Below, one piece after another: positions 1-8,286 of a stretch of 64,000 bases of DNA (the stretch's first letter is position 1; the number at the start of each line of letters is the position of its first letter). The stretch spans positions 45,970 to 109,969 of the forward strand of contig QZKS01000010.1 of NCBI GenBank assembly GCA_003599865.1, given 5' to 3'. Position numbers and translations under genes: made by a program. The stretch comes from Desulfobacteraceae bacterium. Lineage in GTDB: Bacteria > Desulfobacterota > Desulfobacteria > Desulfobacterales > SURF-7. The notes beneath the pieces are model-generated. The model was not told the origin of the DNA, made no database searches, and saw nothing but the letters and a program-made list of their open reading frames with translations.

Positions 1-118
1 CGGAAACCAGATCATCTTTAACGTACGAAGGTTGATATGTTTTCAGCCATCCGATGAAAGGAAAAATTTTTTGCATCAGATTTTTTGGCTGGTTTTTCGA
101 GCGGTTTCTTTCCTGCAT
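1..118 (-). CDS. SulP-family anion permease, N-terminal fragment (runs off window)
   Basis: Only the first 39 codons are inside the window; the reading frame stays open to base 1. The peptide contains FIGWLKTYQPSYVKDDLVS, which resembles the segment just before the first membrane helix of SulP (sulfate permease-like) transporters, where a WL-x-Y stretch is followed by a D-L-x-G motif. The chosen ATG has a G-rich ribosome-binding site (six G) five bases upstream; an in-frame ATG 14 codons later is an alternative. It lies 23 bases after the VOC gene on the same strand, so it is probably the last gene of that operon. The family call rests on a short stretch. Confidence 0.5.
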   Translation of the reverse strand, partial: MQERNRSKNQPKNLMQKIFPFIGWLKTYQPSYVKDDLVS

Positions 119-141
119 CAGCGCCCCCCATAAACAGACCG

Positions 142-714
142 TTATTCTTCTGCCAATATCGTCCCTTCTCCCGGATAAACCGCAAGATCGATATGATCCG
201 TTTCCGACGGTTCCGGCCATTGGCCTGATTGCGGTTCCGAACCTTCCAGGGCAGCGGCCGACGGTTGCGGATCTTTCATTTGAGGCCTTTTCCGGATATC
301 AACTTCCCGAATACGGCAGCTGAACTCCAGGGGAATATGGTTGGGATCAAATGAATAGATGGAATGGATAAATCCGTGATCCATGATTTCCGAAACCCAG
401 AAACCGGCGGCGGTCAATTTCTTCTTGAGCTCCACGATATCTTCCATACACTCGACACCAATGGAAACATGATCAAAGACCATTGGCTTCGCGGAAGGAA
501 CCCCATGGTCTTTCATCATTACCTTTGCATCCCCGGGCCATTCGAAAAAAGCGATCAGATCGGTTGGGGAAATCTCGAAAAAATAATGCCGATAGATTTT
601 GCTCCCGAGACCGGCAACCAGCCGCATGCCGAGCAGATCTCTCCAGAAACGGATGGTTTCATCCATGTCCCGGGTGATCATTGCAAGATGGTTGATCCCA
701 TTATACCTAGCCAT
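142..714 (-). CDS. VOC (glyoxalase/extradiol dioxygenase-like) family protein
   Basis: 190 residues. Residues 5-135 form the two beta-alpha-beta modules of the vicinal-oxygen-chelate fold, starting NHLAMITRDMDETIRFW and repeating at FDHVSIGVECMEDI. The usual four metal-ligand positions can be seen as His9, Glu58, His82 and Glu130, so a metal-dependent enzyme (isomerase, lyase or dioxygenase) is likely, but the substrate cannot be told from sequence. Residues 140-190 are a low-complexity Pro/Glu-rich tail unlike the fold. The start has GGAGG five bases upstream. It follows the dihydrouridine synthase gene by nine bases, so the two are probably co-transcribed; the functional link is unclear. 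Confidence 0.8.
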   Translation of the reverse strand: MARYNGINHLAMITRDMDETIRFWRDLLGMRLVAGLGSKIYRHYFFEISPTDLIAFFEWPGDAKVMMKDHGVPSAKPMVFDHVSIGVECMEDIVELKKKLTAAGFWVSEIMDHGFIHSIYSFDPNHIPLEFSCRIREVDIRKRPQMKDPQPSAAALEGSEPQSGQWPEPSETDHIDLAVYPGEGTILAEE

Positions 715-723
715 AAAACCTCC

Positions 724-1734
724 TTATTCCAGGGCATCTTCCAAACTATTGCCGCCTGCCGTCAAGACATCATGGGTCTGAAAAAAATGATCCGCCGCCT
801 GCTGGTACGCGTCCATCGTTCCCGCCTGCCGGATTCTTTCCAGGCCATCACTGCCGTCCTGAAAAGCCGATTGGGTATAACTCCAGAGCCCCTTCATCCT
901 GTCCAGAAGATGTTTCGGTCCGTTTAACACATCGCGGTATTGTTCAAACAGGTCATCATGAAACTGCTTCCGTTTTTCCTTCCCATTCAGACAGGCGTCT
1001 TTCCCTGTTTTGATCGCAAGGGGCAGAAAGGGATCTACCAGAAGCCACCTGCCGATCATCCATCGGTCAATGGTCGGAAATTTTTCGGCCAGCAATTGAA
1101 AATCCTTGAAACTCCGGATGTCGCCGTTATACACCACCGGATGCACAAGATCGGCTATACATTCCTTACATGCTGATAGATCCGGTTTTCCCTCATACCG
1201 CTGCATGCCGGTCCGGGGATGAATGATCACCTCCTCGATGGGAAATCGGTTCAGCACCGGAATCAGCCGCAGTAGCTCCTGATTGTCCAATAAACCCAGC
1301 CTGGCCTTGATGGACATTTTCCCTTTCAGGCATGGAACCGCTTCTTCCAGAAAAGCCTCAATCAGATCCCCGTGGGGAAGCAGGAAGGCGGCACGATTTT
1401 TTTCCGGGCTCATGGGAAACGGACAGCCAAGATTCCAGTTTGTTGTTTCATATCCCATATCATAAAAAAGATTTGCCAGAAAAACAAAACCCTGGGCAGT
1501 ACGGCTTAAGATCTGGGGAATCACCGGCATCGCCTGGTTGTTCTCCGGAAGCAGATCGCGGATATACCGTTTTTTCAACCGGTTTCCGTTTACGGCTGCG
1601 ATAAATGGCGCAACCGCCAGATCGATTCCCGGAAAATGTCCGGCAAAGGCATTCCGGAAAATATAATCCGTTACGCCTTTTAAAGGCGCCATATACAGCC
1701 TGGGAGCAGGAATGACCTGATCAGTCCGGGACAT
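724..1734 (-). CDS. tRNA-dihydrouridine synthase family protein
   Basis: 336 residues, a usual length for the Dus family, which reduces uridine to dihydrouridine in tRNA with FMN and NADPH. The N-terminal APLKGVTDYIFRNAF is the flavin-binding start of the TIM barrel. Cys104 in NWNLGCPFP is at the catalytic cysteine position, followed by Lys143 (SIKARLG) and His172/Arg174 (IIHPRTG), which bind FMN phosphate and substrate in known members. The C-terminal helical tRNA-binding part is present. The start overlaps the end of the upstream metallophosphoesterase gene by 14 bases, indicating translational coupling. Which Dus subfamily (A, B or C) it belongs to is not clear. Confidence 0.88.
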   Translation of the reverse strand: MSRTDQVIPAPRLYMAPLKGVTDYIFRNAFAGHFPGIDLAVAPFIAAVNGNRLKKRYIRDLLPENNQAMPVIPQILSRTAQGFVFLANLFYDMGYETTNWNLGCPFPMSPEKNRAAFLLPHGDLIEAFLEEAVPCLKGKMSIKARLGLLDNQELLRLIPVLNRFPIEEVIIHPRTGMQRYEGKPDLSACKECIADLVHPVVYNGDIRSFKDFQLLAEKFPTIDRWMIGRWLLVDPFLPLAIKTGKDACLNGKEKRKQFHDDLFEQYRDVLNGPKHLLDRMKGLWSYTQSAFQDGSDGLERIRQAGTMDAYQQAADHFFQTHDVLTAGGNSLEDALE

Positions 1735-3097
1735 GACCTGTCTCTATATATTGACCGGTCGTCAGGTCGATTTGAATCTGATTGTCTGCGGGCGGAAGAT
1801 CCGTCCACCATCCTTCAATCAGATCCTTGCGCATCCATATCATCACCGATCCCCACAGTCCAAGCCCCTCGGTTTCCGGAAGCGATTCCGGTTTTTGTTC
1901 ATCACCGCGAAGGTGGGCGAGATAGGCATGGGCCACACCCGGTGCGACAGCGCTTCTGTCCTGTTCCGACATCCAATACTTTTTCAGCGCCCGATCCGTG
2001 ATATGAAGGGTGTTCCGGTAGACAAAGTTTTTGGAAAAGGCCGGAAAATCATCCGGATGGGAAGGGATGGATGAAATAAAACGGCTCTCGATTTTTGCTT
2101 TCTGATCCTCCGTAATGGTAAGCACCCGGTACGGGGACGGATAGGTGATCAGGGAGCCGGTTTCGACGTCATACAATACTCCGTCCGGATCATGGAAGCG
2201 TTTTGCCGTGATATCCTGGGCATGAAAATGACCAGTGAACATCAGGGATACGCCATACTCCACCAGCATCTTTGCGATGGCGGAATGCTCCTCGACAAGA
2301 TACCAGGGAAAATATTTTTCATTCCCCTGATAATGTTCCAGAATTCCATGATGCATGACGCCGATTACCGCCTTGCCTGATCGTTTGGCCTGAATCAGCA
2401 CATCCTCCATCCATTTCAGGGTTTCGGTTGAAAAAGCGCCGCCGGGCACGGGATGCTGGTCCGGACGGTTCTCCTTCCAGCGGCATGAGTCCAGTGCCAG
2501 AATCCACAGTCCCGGAACCGGTTCCGCAACATAGGAAAGGGAATCCGGATCCCGATACAGGGCTTTTTCATAACCGAAATCCCGGTATATCTCTGCAAAG
2601 GCTTCTCCGGTAATGGTTTCGACCGGTATCTTCTCCTTTCCTTCAAACTTCACGGCATTGCCGTTGGCCACATCGTGATTGCCGGGAACGACATAAACCT
2701 TTACTCCGGAACGGGAAATCCGGGTGAGGACATCACGCATCCCCTGATGATTGATCATTTCCCCGTCCTTGGTCAAATCCCCGCAGACGATCAAAAAATC
2801 AAATATTTCCCCGGCAATTTCCTGAACCGCAGCGTCGACAATCTCCCGGCTCTCCAGCAGCAATTTCCGGTCATACATCAGCGCATTCTGAAAAGCACTT
2901 CCCGAATCCCCCAGAACGGGGTCATAATAATGGATATCGGAAAGCACGATGAATCTTGCGGCAGGATAAACCGGCCCGGCATCGCGCAGGCTTCGGAGGT
3001 CTGAATCCGTCTGATATTGAAAGGTATGGCCACTGCATCCAACAATGATCAAGATCCAGGCCGCCCATGCGAAAAAATAAAATGCAAAACGATTCAT
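1721..3097 (-). CDS. Metallophosphoesterase lipoprotein (calcineurin-like)
   Basis: 458 residues from an ATG preceded by AAGGAAAAGG; a longer frame upstream lacks such a site. The N-terminus is a lipoprotein signal (hydrophobic helix ending IIVGC), so the enzyme should be anchored on the periplasmic side. The dimetal phosphoesterase motifs occur in order: VLSDIHYYD, VCGDLTKDGE, PGNHD, GVMHHG and FTGHFHAQD. This set is typical of calcineurin-like phosphodiesterases and phosphatases; the substrate is not determinable. The C-terminal 130 residues are less conserved. First gene of the minus-strand set with Dus, VOC and SulP; the intergenic stretch upstream contains a dispersed repeat. Confidence 0.85.
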   Translation of the reverse strand: MNRFAFYFFAWAAWILIIVGCSGHTFQYQTDSDLRSLRDAGPVYPAARFIVLSDIHYYDPVLGDSGSAFQNALMYDRKLLLESREIVDAAVQEIAGEIFDFLIVCGDLTKDGEMINHQGMRDVLTRISRSGVKVYVVPGNHDVANGNAVKFEGKEKIPVETITGEAFAEIYRDFGYEKALYRDPDSLSYVAEPVPGLWILALDSCRWKENRPDQHPVPGGAFSTETLKWMEDVLIQAKRSGKAVIGVMHHGILEHYQGNEKYFPWYLVEEHSAIAKMLVEYGVSLMFTGHFHAQDITAKRFHDPDGVLYDVETGSLITYPSPYRVLTITEDQKAKIESRFISSIPSHPDDFPAFSKNFVYRNTLHITDRALKKYWMSEQDRSAVAPGVAHAYLAHLRGDEQKPESLPETEGLGLWGSVMIWMRKDLIEGWWTDLPPADNQIQIDLTTGQYIETGHVPD

Positions 3098-3146
3098 GTT
3101 CCTTTTCCTTTTTTGATCATGACGCAAAAAAATCCGCCGGTTTCCC

Positions 3147-3244
3147 GTCAATCCGGTGAAAGCCGAAGTCCGGAACCTTTAAAAATACTGGAAGCCGGAT
3201 CAAGTCCGGCATGACGGAGATGAGACCTTTCAGGGTTTCATCAA
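3147..3244. repeat. Dispersed palindromic intergenic repeat, copy A
   Basis: This intergenic stretch shares an identical 25-base core (3194-3218, beginning GCCGGATCAAGTCCGGCATG) and flanking similarity, including a TGAGAC...GTTTCATCAA tail, with 39721-39820. The core has an internal CCGGA...TCCGG dyad. The left half is degenerate relative to copy B. It lies between divergent genes, as REP-like elements often do. Confidence 0.75.
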
Positions 3245-3366
3245 CTTTCATTGATTTTCTCTCTGAACTGATCATATAATCAATACGGTGAAGATGGTCA
3301 ATCAAAAGACGGCTTGTCCATTTTGTCTTCACCAGGTTTGCTGATTTTTTCATGGAGGGTTCCCGG

Positions 3367-5721
3367 GTGTCCTTTGATATTCTCCTGCTGCTGCTGATCG
3401 TCGCTGCGGCATTCGTACTTTTTGTCTCCGGATGGCTGCGTGTGGATCTGGTCGGGCTCCTGGTCCTTTCCGCTCTTGCCTTGACGGGTCTGATTTCACA
3501 TGAAGAGGCCCTGGCCGGTTTCAGCAGTCCGGCTGTGGTAACTGTCTGGGGCTTATTTATCCTGTCCGCGGGATTGACACGTACCGGTATTGCACACCAG
3601 CTCGGCCGGCCCCTGCAATATTTTGCCAAGGGAAGCGAAGTCAGTCTCCTGATCGCCCTGATGGCTGCCGCCAGTCTGCTGTCGGCTCTCATCAATACGG
3701 TTACGGTTGCCGCCATTTTACTCCCATCGACCATGGAGCTGGCAAGACGCAGCGGACGCTCACCATCCAGGCTGCTGATGCCGCTGGCACTGGGCTGCCT
3801 TCTGGGCGGCCCGTTCACAGGAATCTCAACCCCGTCGAACATACTGGCGACCGACGCACTCCGTAATGGAGGATTCGAGCCCTTTGCCATTTTTGATTTT
3901 ACGCCCATCACGGCTGCAATTGTTGTGTCCGGTATCGCTTTTATGATTCTTTTCGGACGCCGCCTGCTCCCCGATAAACGCGCCGGCCATCCCGCAGGAG
4001 ATGGCAGTTCTCTTACCGCCCCCTACCAGCTTGACAGGTATATTTTTACCATCAGCATCCCTGCAGGATCGCCGCTTGACGGCCGGACACTTGCCGAAAG
4101 CCGGCTGGGTTCGGCACTCTATGTTACGGTGCTGGCACTGCAGAGAAAGGGCGTAATGACTCTTGCACCCCATCCGGACGGCGTACTGCTGGCAGGAGAC
4201 ACCCTGATTGTCCATGGCAGCCCGGATCACCTGAAACGATATCATGCCAGTCATCATCTGCAAATGGAATCTTCCGACCTTGTAAAGGACAATCTCGGAG
4301 GCGCCCTGCAGATGGCGGAAGGCCATATTGCCGAAGGTTCATCCCTGGTCGGGAAAACACTGGCGGAAAGCGGCCTGCGGCGGCGGCATCGGGTGCATGT
4401 ATTGGCACTGTCGCGTTCATCGAATGATGAGGTCAAGGATTTGCGACGTCACCGGCTTGCGTTGGGAGACCGGCTGCTGCTGCAGGGGGATCACGATTCG
4501 CTGGAGCTGCTGACAAACCAAAATTTGATAGCGGATCTTCGCTTTGTAACCGCTGACAATCAAAAAAACCGTGCGGGAGATCGAATGGAGCTGCTTCCGC
4601 TGAGGGTGCCTTCCGGTTCGGTGCTGGCGGATCGTGACCTGGTGGAAAGCCGGCTGGGCAATGTCTTCGGTCTCACGGTAGTGGGGCTGGTACGTGATGA
4701 AAAGCTTCAGATCATGCCTTCGCCGCATGAAAAAATTCAGGCCAATGATCTGCTCATCCTGCAAGGCTCCCGTAGTGACATCGAAATTATGGAAGGTCTT
4801 CAGGATCTGACGATATCCGAACAAACCTCCAGCCTGGTTGCCGAGCTGGAATCCCAGCAGATCGGCGTAACCGAGGTTCTGCTCTCACCCCGCACCTCCC
4901 TGGCCGGCAAAAACCTGGCCGATCTTCTCTTTCGAGAAAAATATGGCATCAATGTTCTGGCCATCTGGCGCAAAGGCCGGGCATACCGTTCAGGGCTTCA
5001 GGACATGCCCCTGAAGTTCGGCGATGCCCTGCTGGTTTATGGTCAGCGGCAGAGCCTTGAAGCACTGTCCCGTAATCCGGATTTTCTGGTATTGGATGCC
5101 GCTGCTGCCAGAGCACCGCGCCTTAAAAAGGCACGCCTTTCCATGGTCATCATGGTCTCGGTCATCGTGAGCGCAATCCTGGGTATCGTGCCGATATCCA
5201 TTGCCGCCTTAACCGGTGCGGCACTGATGGTACTCGCCGGATGCCTGAGTATGGAGGAAGCCTATCAGGCCATTGAGTGGAAAGTGGTGTTTCTGATTGC
5301 CGGGATGCTGCCGCTGGGGGCTGCTATTGAAAACACCGGCGCCGCACAGATGGGTGCTGCCGCCCTGATCACTGCGGTGGGAGACCTGGGGCCGCGCTGG
5401 GTTGTCACCGCACTTTTCACCGTGACCGTGCTCGGTACCCAGATTATTCCCACGGCCGCCCTGGTCGTGCTGATGGCTCCGATCGCACTGAGTACCGCCG
5501 CCGCACTTGGTATATCGCCGCACCTTTTGATGATGACGGTTGCCATTTCAGCCTCTTCGAGTTTTGCCAGTCCGCTTTCCCATCCCGCTCATCTCCTCGT
5601 CATGGGGCCGGGCGGATATCGTTTCACCGACTATATGAAAGTGGGTATCCCCATTACTTTCCTATCACTGTTGCTATCCGTGTGGCTGCTGCCGATCCTG
5701 TGGCCGCCGTTCGGACCATGA
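3367..5721 (+). CDS. SLC13-type anion permease with four internal RCK_C (TrkA-C) domains
   Basis: 784 residues from GTG 3367, chosen because GGAGGG sits seven bases upstream; the ATG at 3352 lies on top of that site and has none of its own. The first ~210 residues are hydrophobic helices of the divalent anion/Na+ symporter (SLC13/CitMHS) fold, with conserved INTVTVAAILLPSTMELARR and FTGISTPSNILATDAL. The middle (~220-580) holds four successive cytosolic RCK_C modules, each with a pattern like SPLDGRTLAESRLG followed by GDTLIVHG. The last ~200 residues return to membrane helices. Family members carry sulfate, dicarboxylates or other anions; four modules are more than the two usually seen. Transcribed alone. 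Confidence 0.88.
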   Translation: MSFDILLLLLIVAAAFVLFVSGWLRVDLVGLLVLSALALTGLISHEEALAGFSSPAVVTVWGLFILSAGLTRTGIAHQLGRPLQYFAKGSEVSLLIALMAAASLLSALINTVTVAAILLPSTMELARRSGRSPSRLLMPLALGCLLGGPFTGISTPSNILATDALRNGGFEPFAIFDFTPITAAIVVSGIAFMILFGRRLLPDKRAGHPAGDGSSLTAPYQLDRYIFTISIPAGSPLDGRTLAESRLGSALYVTVLALQRKGVMTLAPHPDGVLLAGDTLIVHGSPDHLKRYHASHHLQMESSDLVKDNLGGALQMAEGHIAEGSSLVGKTLAESGLRRRHRVHVLALSRSSNDEVKDLRRHRLALGDRLLLQGDHDSLELLTNQNLIADLRFVTADNQKNRAGDRMELLPLRVPSGSVLADRDLVESRLGNVFGLTVVGLVRDEKLQIMPSPHEKIQANDLLILQGSRSDIEIMEGLQDLTISEQTSSLVAELESQQIGVTEVLLSPRTSLAGKNLADLLFREKYGINVLAIWRKGRAYRSGLQDMPLKFGDALLVYGQRQSLEALSRNPDFLVLDAAAARAPRLKKARLSMVIMVSVIVSAILGIVPISIAALTGAALMVLAGCLSMEEAYQAIEWKVVFLIAGMLPLGAAIENTGAAQMGAAALITAVGDLGPRWVVTALFTVTVLGTQIIPTAALVVLMAPIALSTAAALGISPHLLMMTVAISASSSFASPLSHPAHLLVMGPGGYRFTDYMKVGIPITFLSLLLSVWLLPILWPPFGP

Positions 5722-5857
5722 TCCGGGTACGACGCTTCGCGATGACACTCCGGTTTGGCCAAACATGCCTTGATCTGTAAAAAACAATTATGCTATTTTA
5801 TGGAAACGGAAGCCCATAAAGACGAATTCATCTACAGAAGAAAGGGAGAGCGTTAGA

Positions 5858-6667
5858 ATGTCTGAATTTGCCAACGCGATGGAGGTATTCAAGCTGCTGG
5901 ACAAATCCAACTGCCGGGATTGCGGAGAAAAAACCTGCCTTGCCTTTGCCGGTGCGGTATACCAGGGAAAACGGCAGCTCAGCGAATGCCCAAAAATCAG
6001 CAAGGAAATCATTCGGCAATACCATGGGGATCAGTCCCAGGAAGCGACCTCTATTGAATTGGAAATGAACGGGATCGTAGAAGATCTGAAAAAACAGGTC
6101 CGGTCCGTTGACCTGATATCAATTGCCGATAGAACCGGCGGAAGAATCGTCAACAACAAACTGGTCATCAAGACCTTGGGAAAAGACATCGGCATTGATT
6201 CACAGGGCAACCTGTATTCCGATATCCACCTTCACCAATGGATCACCATCCCGTTGCTCAGCTATCTCCTGGATTGTAAAGGAGCGCCCCTTTCCGAAAC
6301 CTGGGTCCCGTTCCGGGAATTGAAAAACGGAAAGACCTTTGCGCCGCTGTTTGAGCAGCGATGCGAAAAACCGCTGAAAAAGGTTGCCGACACCTACACG
6401 GACCTTTTTGAGGATATGGTTCATCTATTCAATGGCCGCCAGGTGGAAAAACACTATCAGGCGGATATCTCTCTGGTGCTCCATCCCCTGCCAAAGGTTC
6501 CGATCCTCATCTGCTACTGGAAACCGGAGGACGGACTGGAATCCAGCCTCCATCTGTTTTTCGATGCCGCTGTGGAAGACAATCTGAACATTCGGGCCGT
6601 CTATTCCCTGACCGCCGGTCTGGTCATCATGTTTGAAAAAATCAGCCTGCGGCATGGCCTGAGGTAA
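5858..6667 (+). CDS. Fe-S cluster and DUF3786 domain protein
   Basis: 269 residues, preceded by AAAGGGAGAG. The N-terminus carries a four-cysteine motif CRDCGEKTC...C (about residues 19-45) as in the [4Fe-4S] domain of the corrinoid/Fe-S protein of acetyl-CoA synthase and related proteins. The remainder matches the DUF3786 type, with the conserved core HQWITIPLLSYLL and FFDAAVEDN...IRAVYSLTAGLVIMFE. DUF3786 proteins are frequent in anaerobes and have been suggested to act near corrinoid or C1 metabolism; the exact role is unknown. No neighbour here is a corrinoid enzyme. It is followed by an independent promoter for the MarR operon. Confidence 0.8.
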   Translation: MSEFANAMEVFKLLDKSNCRDCGEKTCLAFAGAVYQGKRQLSECPKISKEIIRQYHGDQSQEATSIELEMNGIVEDLKKQVRSVDLISIADRTGGRIVNNKLVIKTLGKDIGIDSQGNLYSDIHLHQWITIPLLSYLLDCKGAPLSETWVPFRELKNGKTFAPLFEQRCEKPLKKVADTYTDLFEDMVHLFNGRQVEKHYQADISLVLHPLPKVPILICYWKPEDGLESSLHLFFDAAVEDNLNIRAVYSLTAGLVIMFEKISLRHGLR

Positions 6668-6697
6668 AAAATGCCGGCAGAAATTGAAAAATTATTC

Positions 6698-6726
6698 TTG
6701 ACACATATATTTCGTATGCGTAATAT
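6698..6726 (+). promoter_or_regulatory. Sigma-70 type promoter of the MarR-dehydratase operon
   Basis: TTGACA (6698-6703) and TAATAT (6721-6726) are separated by exactly 17 bases, a near-consensus promoter about 40 bases before the marR start codon. Confidence 0.7.
6707..6726. promoter_or_regulatory. Imperfect palindrome over the -10 box, candidate MarR operator
   Basis: The 20 bases ATATTTCGTATGCGTAATAT match their own reverse complement at 16 of 20 positions and cover the -10 box. MarR proteins typically bind such ~20-base palindromes and autoregulate, so this is a plausible operator for the adjacent regulator. This is inference from position and symmetry. Confidence 0.5.
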
Positions 6727-6768
6727 CCTTATAAAAAATAAACGCATCCAAACCTTTGGTTAAAAAAT

Positions 6769-7221
6769 ATGAAACCGATTATAACACCGAACAACTGCCC
6801 GTATTACCTGATCTCCCGCATCAGTCTTCAGGTCACGGGTGTGCTGAAAAAAGAGTTTGCTGAAAAAGGGGCGCCGGATGTGAAACCGGCATACCTTGGC
6901 GTGCTGTTTGCGCTGTGGCAAAGCGACGGATTAAAGGTTGTCGAATTGGGGCATGAGGCCGGACTTGAGCCTTCCACCATGACCGGCCTTCTGGACCGGA
7001 TGGAAAAAAGTGAGCTGGTCTACCGGGCCGCCGACCCCAGTGACCGCAGGGTTCAGCGGATCTTCCTTACCCGGAAAGGAATAGAGGTAAAGGATATTAC
7101 CCTGGAAGTCGTCAACCATGTGATCGATACGATCTTTGAAGGAATTTCCGGACAGGAACTGGCAAAAACCATGGATCTTTTAAAGCAGGTATTAACCAAC
7201 GCACAAAAGGCAGGCAGGTGA
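6769..7221 (+). CDS. MarR family transcriptional regulator
   Basis: 150 residues. The winged-helix domain is clear: LKVVELGHEAGLEPSTMTGL is the recognition helix region and DPSDRRVQRIFLTRKG is the wing with the DxRxxR signature of the family. MarR proteins are dimeric repressors (rarely activators) responding to small, often aromatic or acyl-CoA ligands. The stop codon overlaps the start of the following dehydratase gene, so the regulator is co-transcribed with the pathway it probably controls. No strong ribosome-binding site precedes the ATG. Confidence 0.9.
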   Translation: MKPIITPNNCPYYLISRISLQVTGVLKKEFAEKGAPDVKPAYLGVLFALWQSDGLKVVELGHEAGLEPSTMTGLLDRMEKSELVYRAADPSDRRVQRIFLTRKGIEVKDITLEVVNHVIDTIFEGISGQELAKTMDLLKQVLTNAQKAGR

Positions 7222-8282
7222 TGACAGACATGAAAAAACAGAGAATCGGATTTACCTGTGCATACACACCCATTGCAATCGTGGATGCGGCAGGATTTGT
7301 TCCTTACCGGGTATTGCCCGTAACGGATGTGCCGGATCAGGCTGGCCGTATTCTTCATGACAATCTTTGCCCCCACGTCAAACGGGTGCTGGATCGCGCT
7401 CTTGAAAATGACCTGCCGGAAGACCTCACCGGCATGATCTTCATGAACAGCTGCGATGCCATGCGGAGACTCGCCGATGCATGGATGACGGTGCGGCCGG
7501 AAGATCATGTGATGATTCTCGACCTTCCCACCACCGGCGGCCGGACGGACATTGCCTTTTTCGCGAAAGAGCTGGAAAGACTGTCCCATACGCTGGCAGC
7601 ATGGTCAGGCAATCCGATAGCAGCCGATCAGATTGCCCGGTCTGTCGAACAATACAACCAAATCGCCGACAACATCCGGACATTGAATGAATTTCTGGCG
7701 CAGGGAAAACTCAAGGGATCCGGGAAACGACTGCAGGAACTGATCAATCAGGCCACATCCGCTCCATTTGCAGACTCCCTGACATTGCTGGATGCTGAAA
7801 TCCGGAACAATCAGTTGAATCCCGCCAGGCAAAACGGAATCCCTGTTTTTCTGTTCGGCAATGTCATGCCGGACCCTGATTTTTTCTCATTGATTGAGGA
7901 TTGCGGCGTTCAGATTGTCGGCAATGATTTTTGCACCAGCACCCGAATGTTTGAAAACCTGCCATGCACAGACAAGGAAACCCTTTTTACAGAGATCTCC
8001 GGACAGCTTCTGAATAAACCTCCCTGCGCCAGAACCTTTGACCCGGCCAGGCCCGGCAAAATTGCAGATGACGTTATTCAAAGAGCAAAATCACTCGGCG
8101 CCCAGGGGATCATCGGGCACAGCCTCAAGTTCTGCGATCCTTATCTGGCAAGGCTGCCGATGGTCAGAGACGCCGTCCAGGGAACGGATATTCCCCTGCT
8201 GCTTCTGGAAGGAGACTGCACCCTGCGTTCTTTCGGGCAGCAGAGAACAAGAATCGAAGCCTTTGTTGAAATGTTGAGGTGA
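7221..8282 (+). CDS. 2-hydroxyacyl-CoA dehydratase/benzoyl-CoA reductase family subunit (HgdB/FldC-like)
   Basis: 353 residues from ATG 7221 (GTG 7218 and ATG 7230 are alternatives), overlapping the marR stop. The protein has the 2-hydroxyacyl-CoA dehydratase D-component fold with conserved cysteines at FMNSCDAMRR, NDFCTSTR and HSLKFCDPY, the three ligands of the [4Fe-4S] cluster in this family. Such subunits dehydrate (R)-2-hydroxyacyl-CoA by a ketyl-radical mechanism, or reduce benzoyl-CoA-type rings, after activation by an ATP-dependent electron donor. Together with the next gene it would form the two-subunit component. The activator ATPase is not next to it, so it must be supplied from elsewhere. 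Confidence 0.85.
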   Translation: MTDMKKQRIGFTCAYTPIAIVDAAGFVPYRVLPVTDVPDQAGRILHDNLCPHVKRVLDRALENDLPEDLTGMIFMNSCDAMRRLADAWMTVRPEDHVMILDLPTTGGRTDIAFFAKELERLSHTLAAWSGNPIAADQIARSVEQYNQIADNIRTLNEFLAQGKLKGSGKRLQELINQATSAPFADSLTLLDAEIRNNQLNPARQNGIPVFLFGNVMPDPDFFSLIEDCGVQIVGNDFCTSTRMFENLPCTDKETLFTEISGQLLNKPPCARTFDPARPGKIADDVIQRAKSLGAQGIIGHSLKFCDPYLARLPMVRDAVQGTDIPLLLLEGDCTLRSFGQQRTRIEAFVEMLR

Positions 8283-8286
8283 TGCC

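Noticed and set aside
3098..3151. 18-residue N-terminal extension of the metallophosphoesterase
   Set aside because: It would bury the lipoprotein signal; the internal ATG at 3097 has a strong ribosome-binding site.
3117..3911. 264-codon frame on the minus strand across the repeat and the SLC13 start
   Set aside because: Ser/Arg-rich shadow product, covers a non-coding repeat, and opposes a clear transporter gene.
5735..5775. GTTTGGCCAAAC palindrome after the SLC13 gene as terminator
   Set aside because: No loop and no T tract; not convincing as a terminator.
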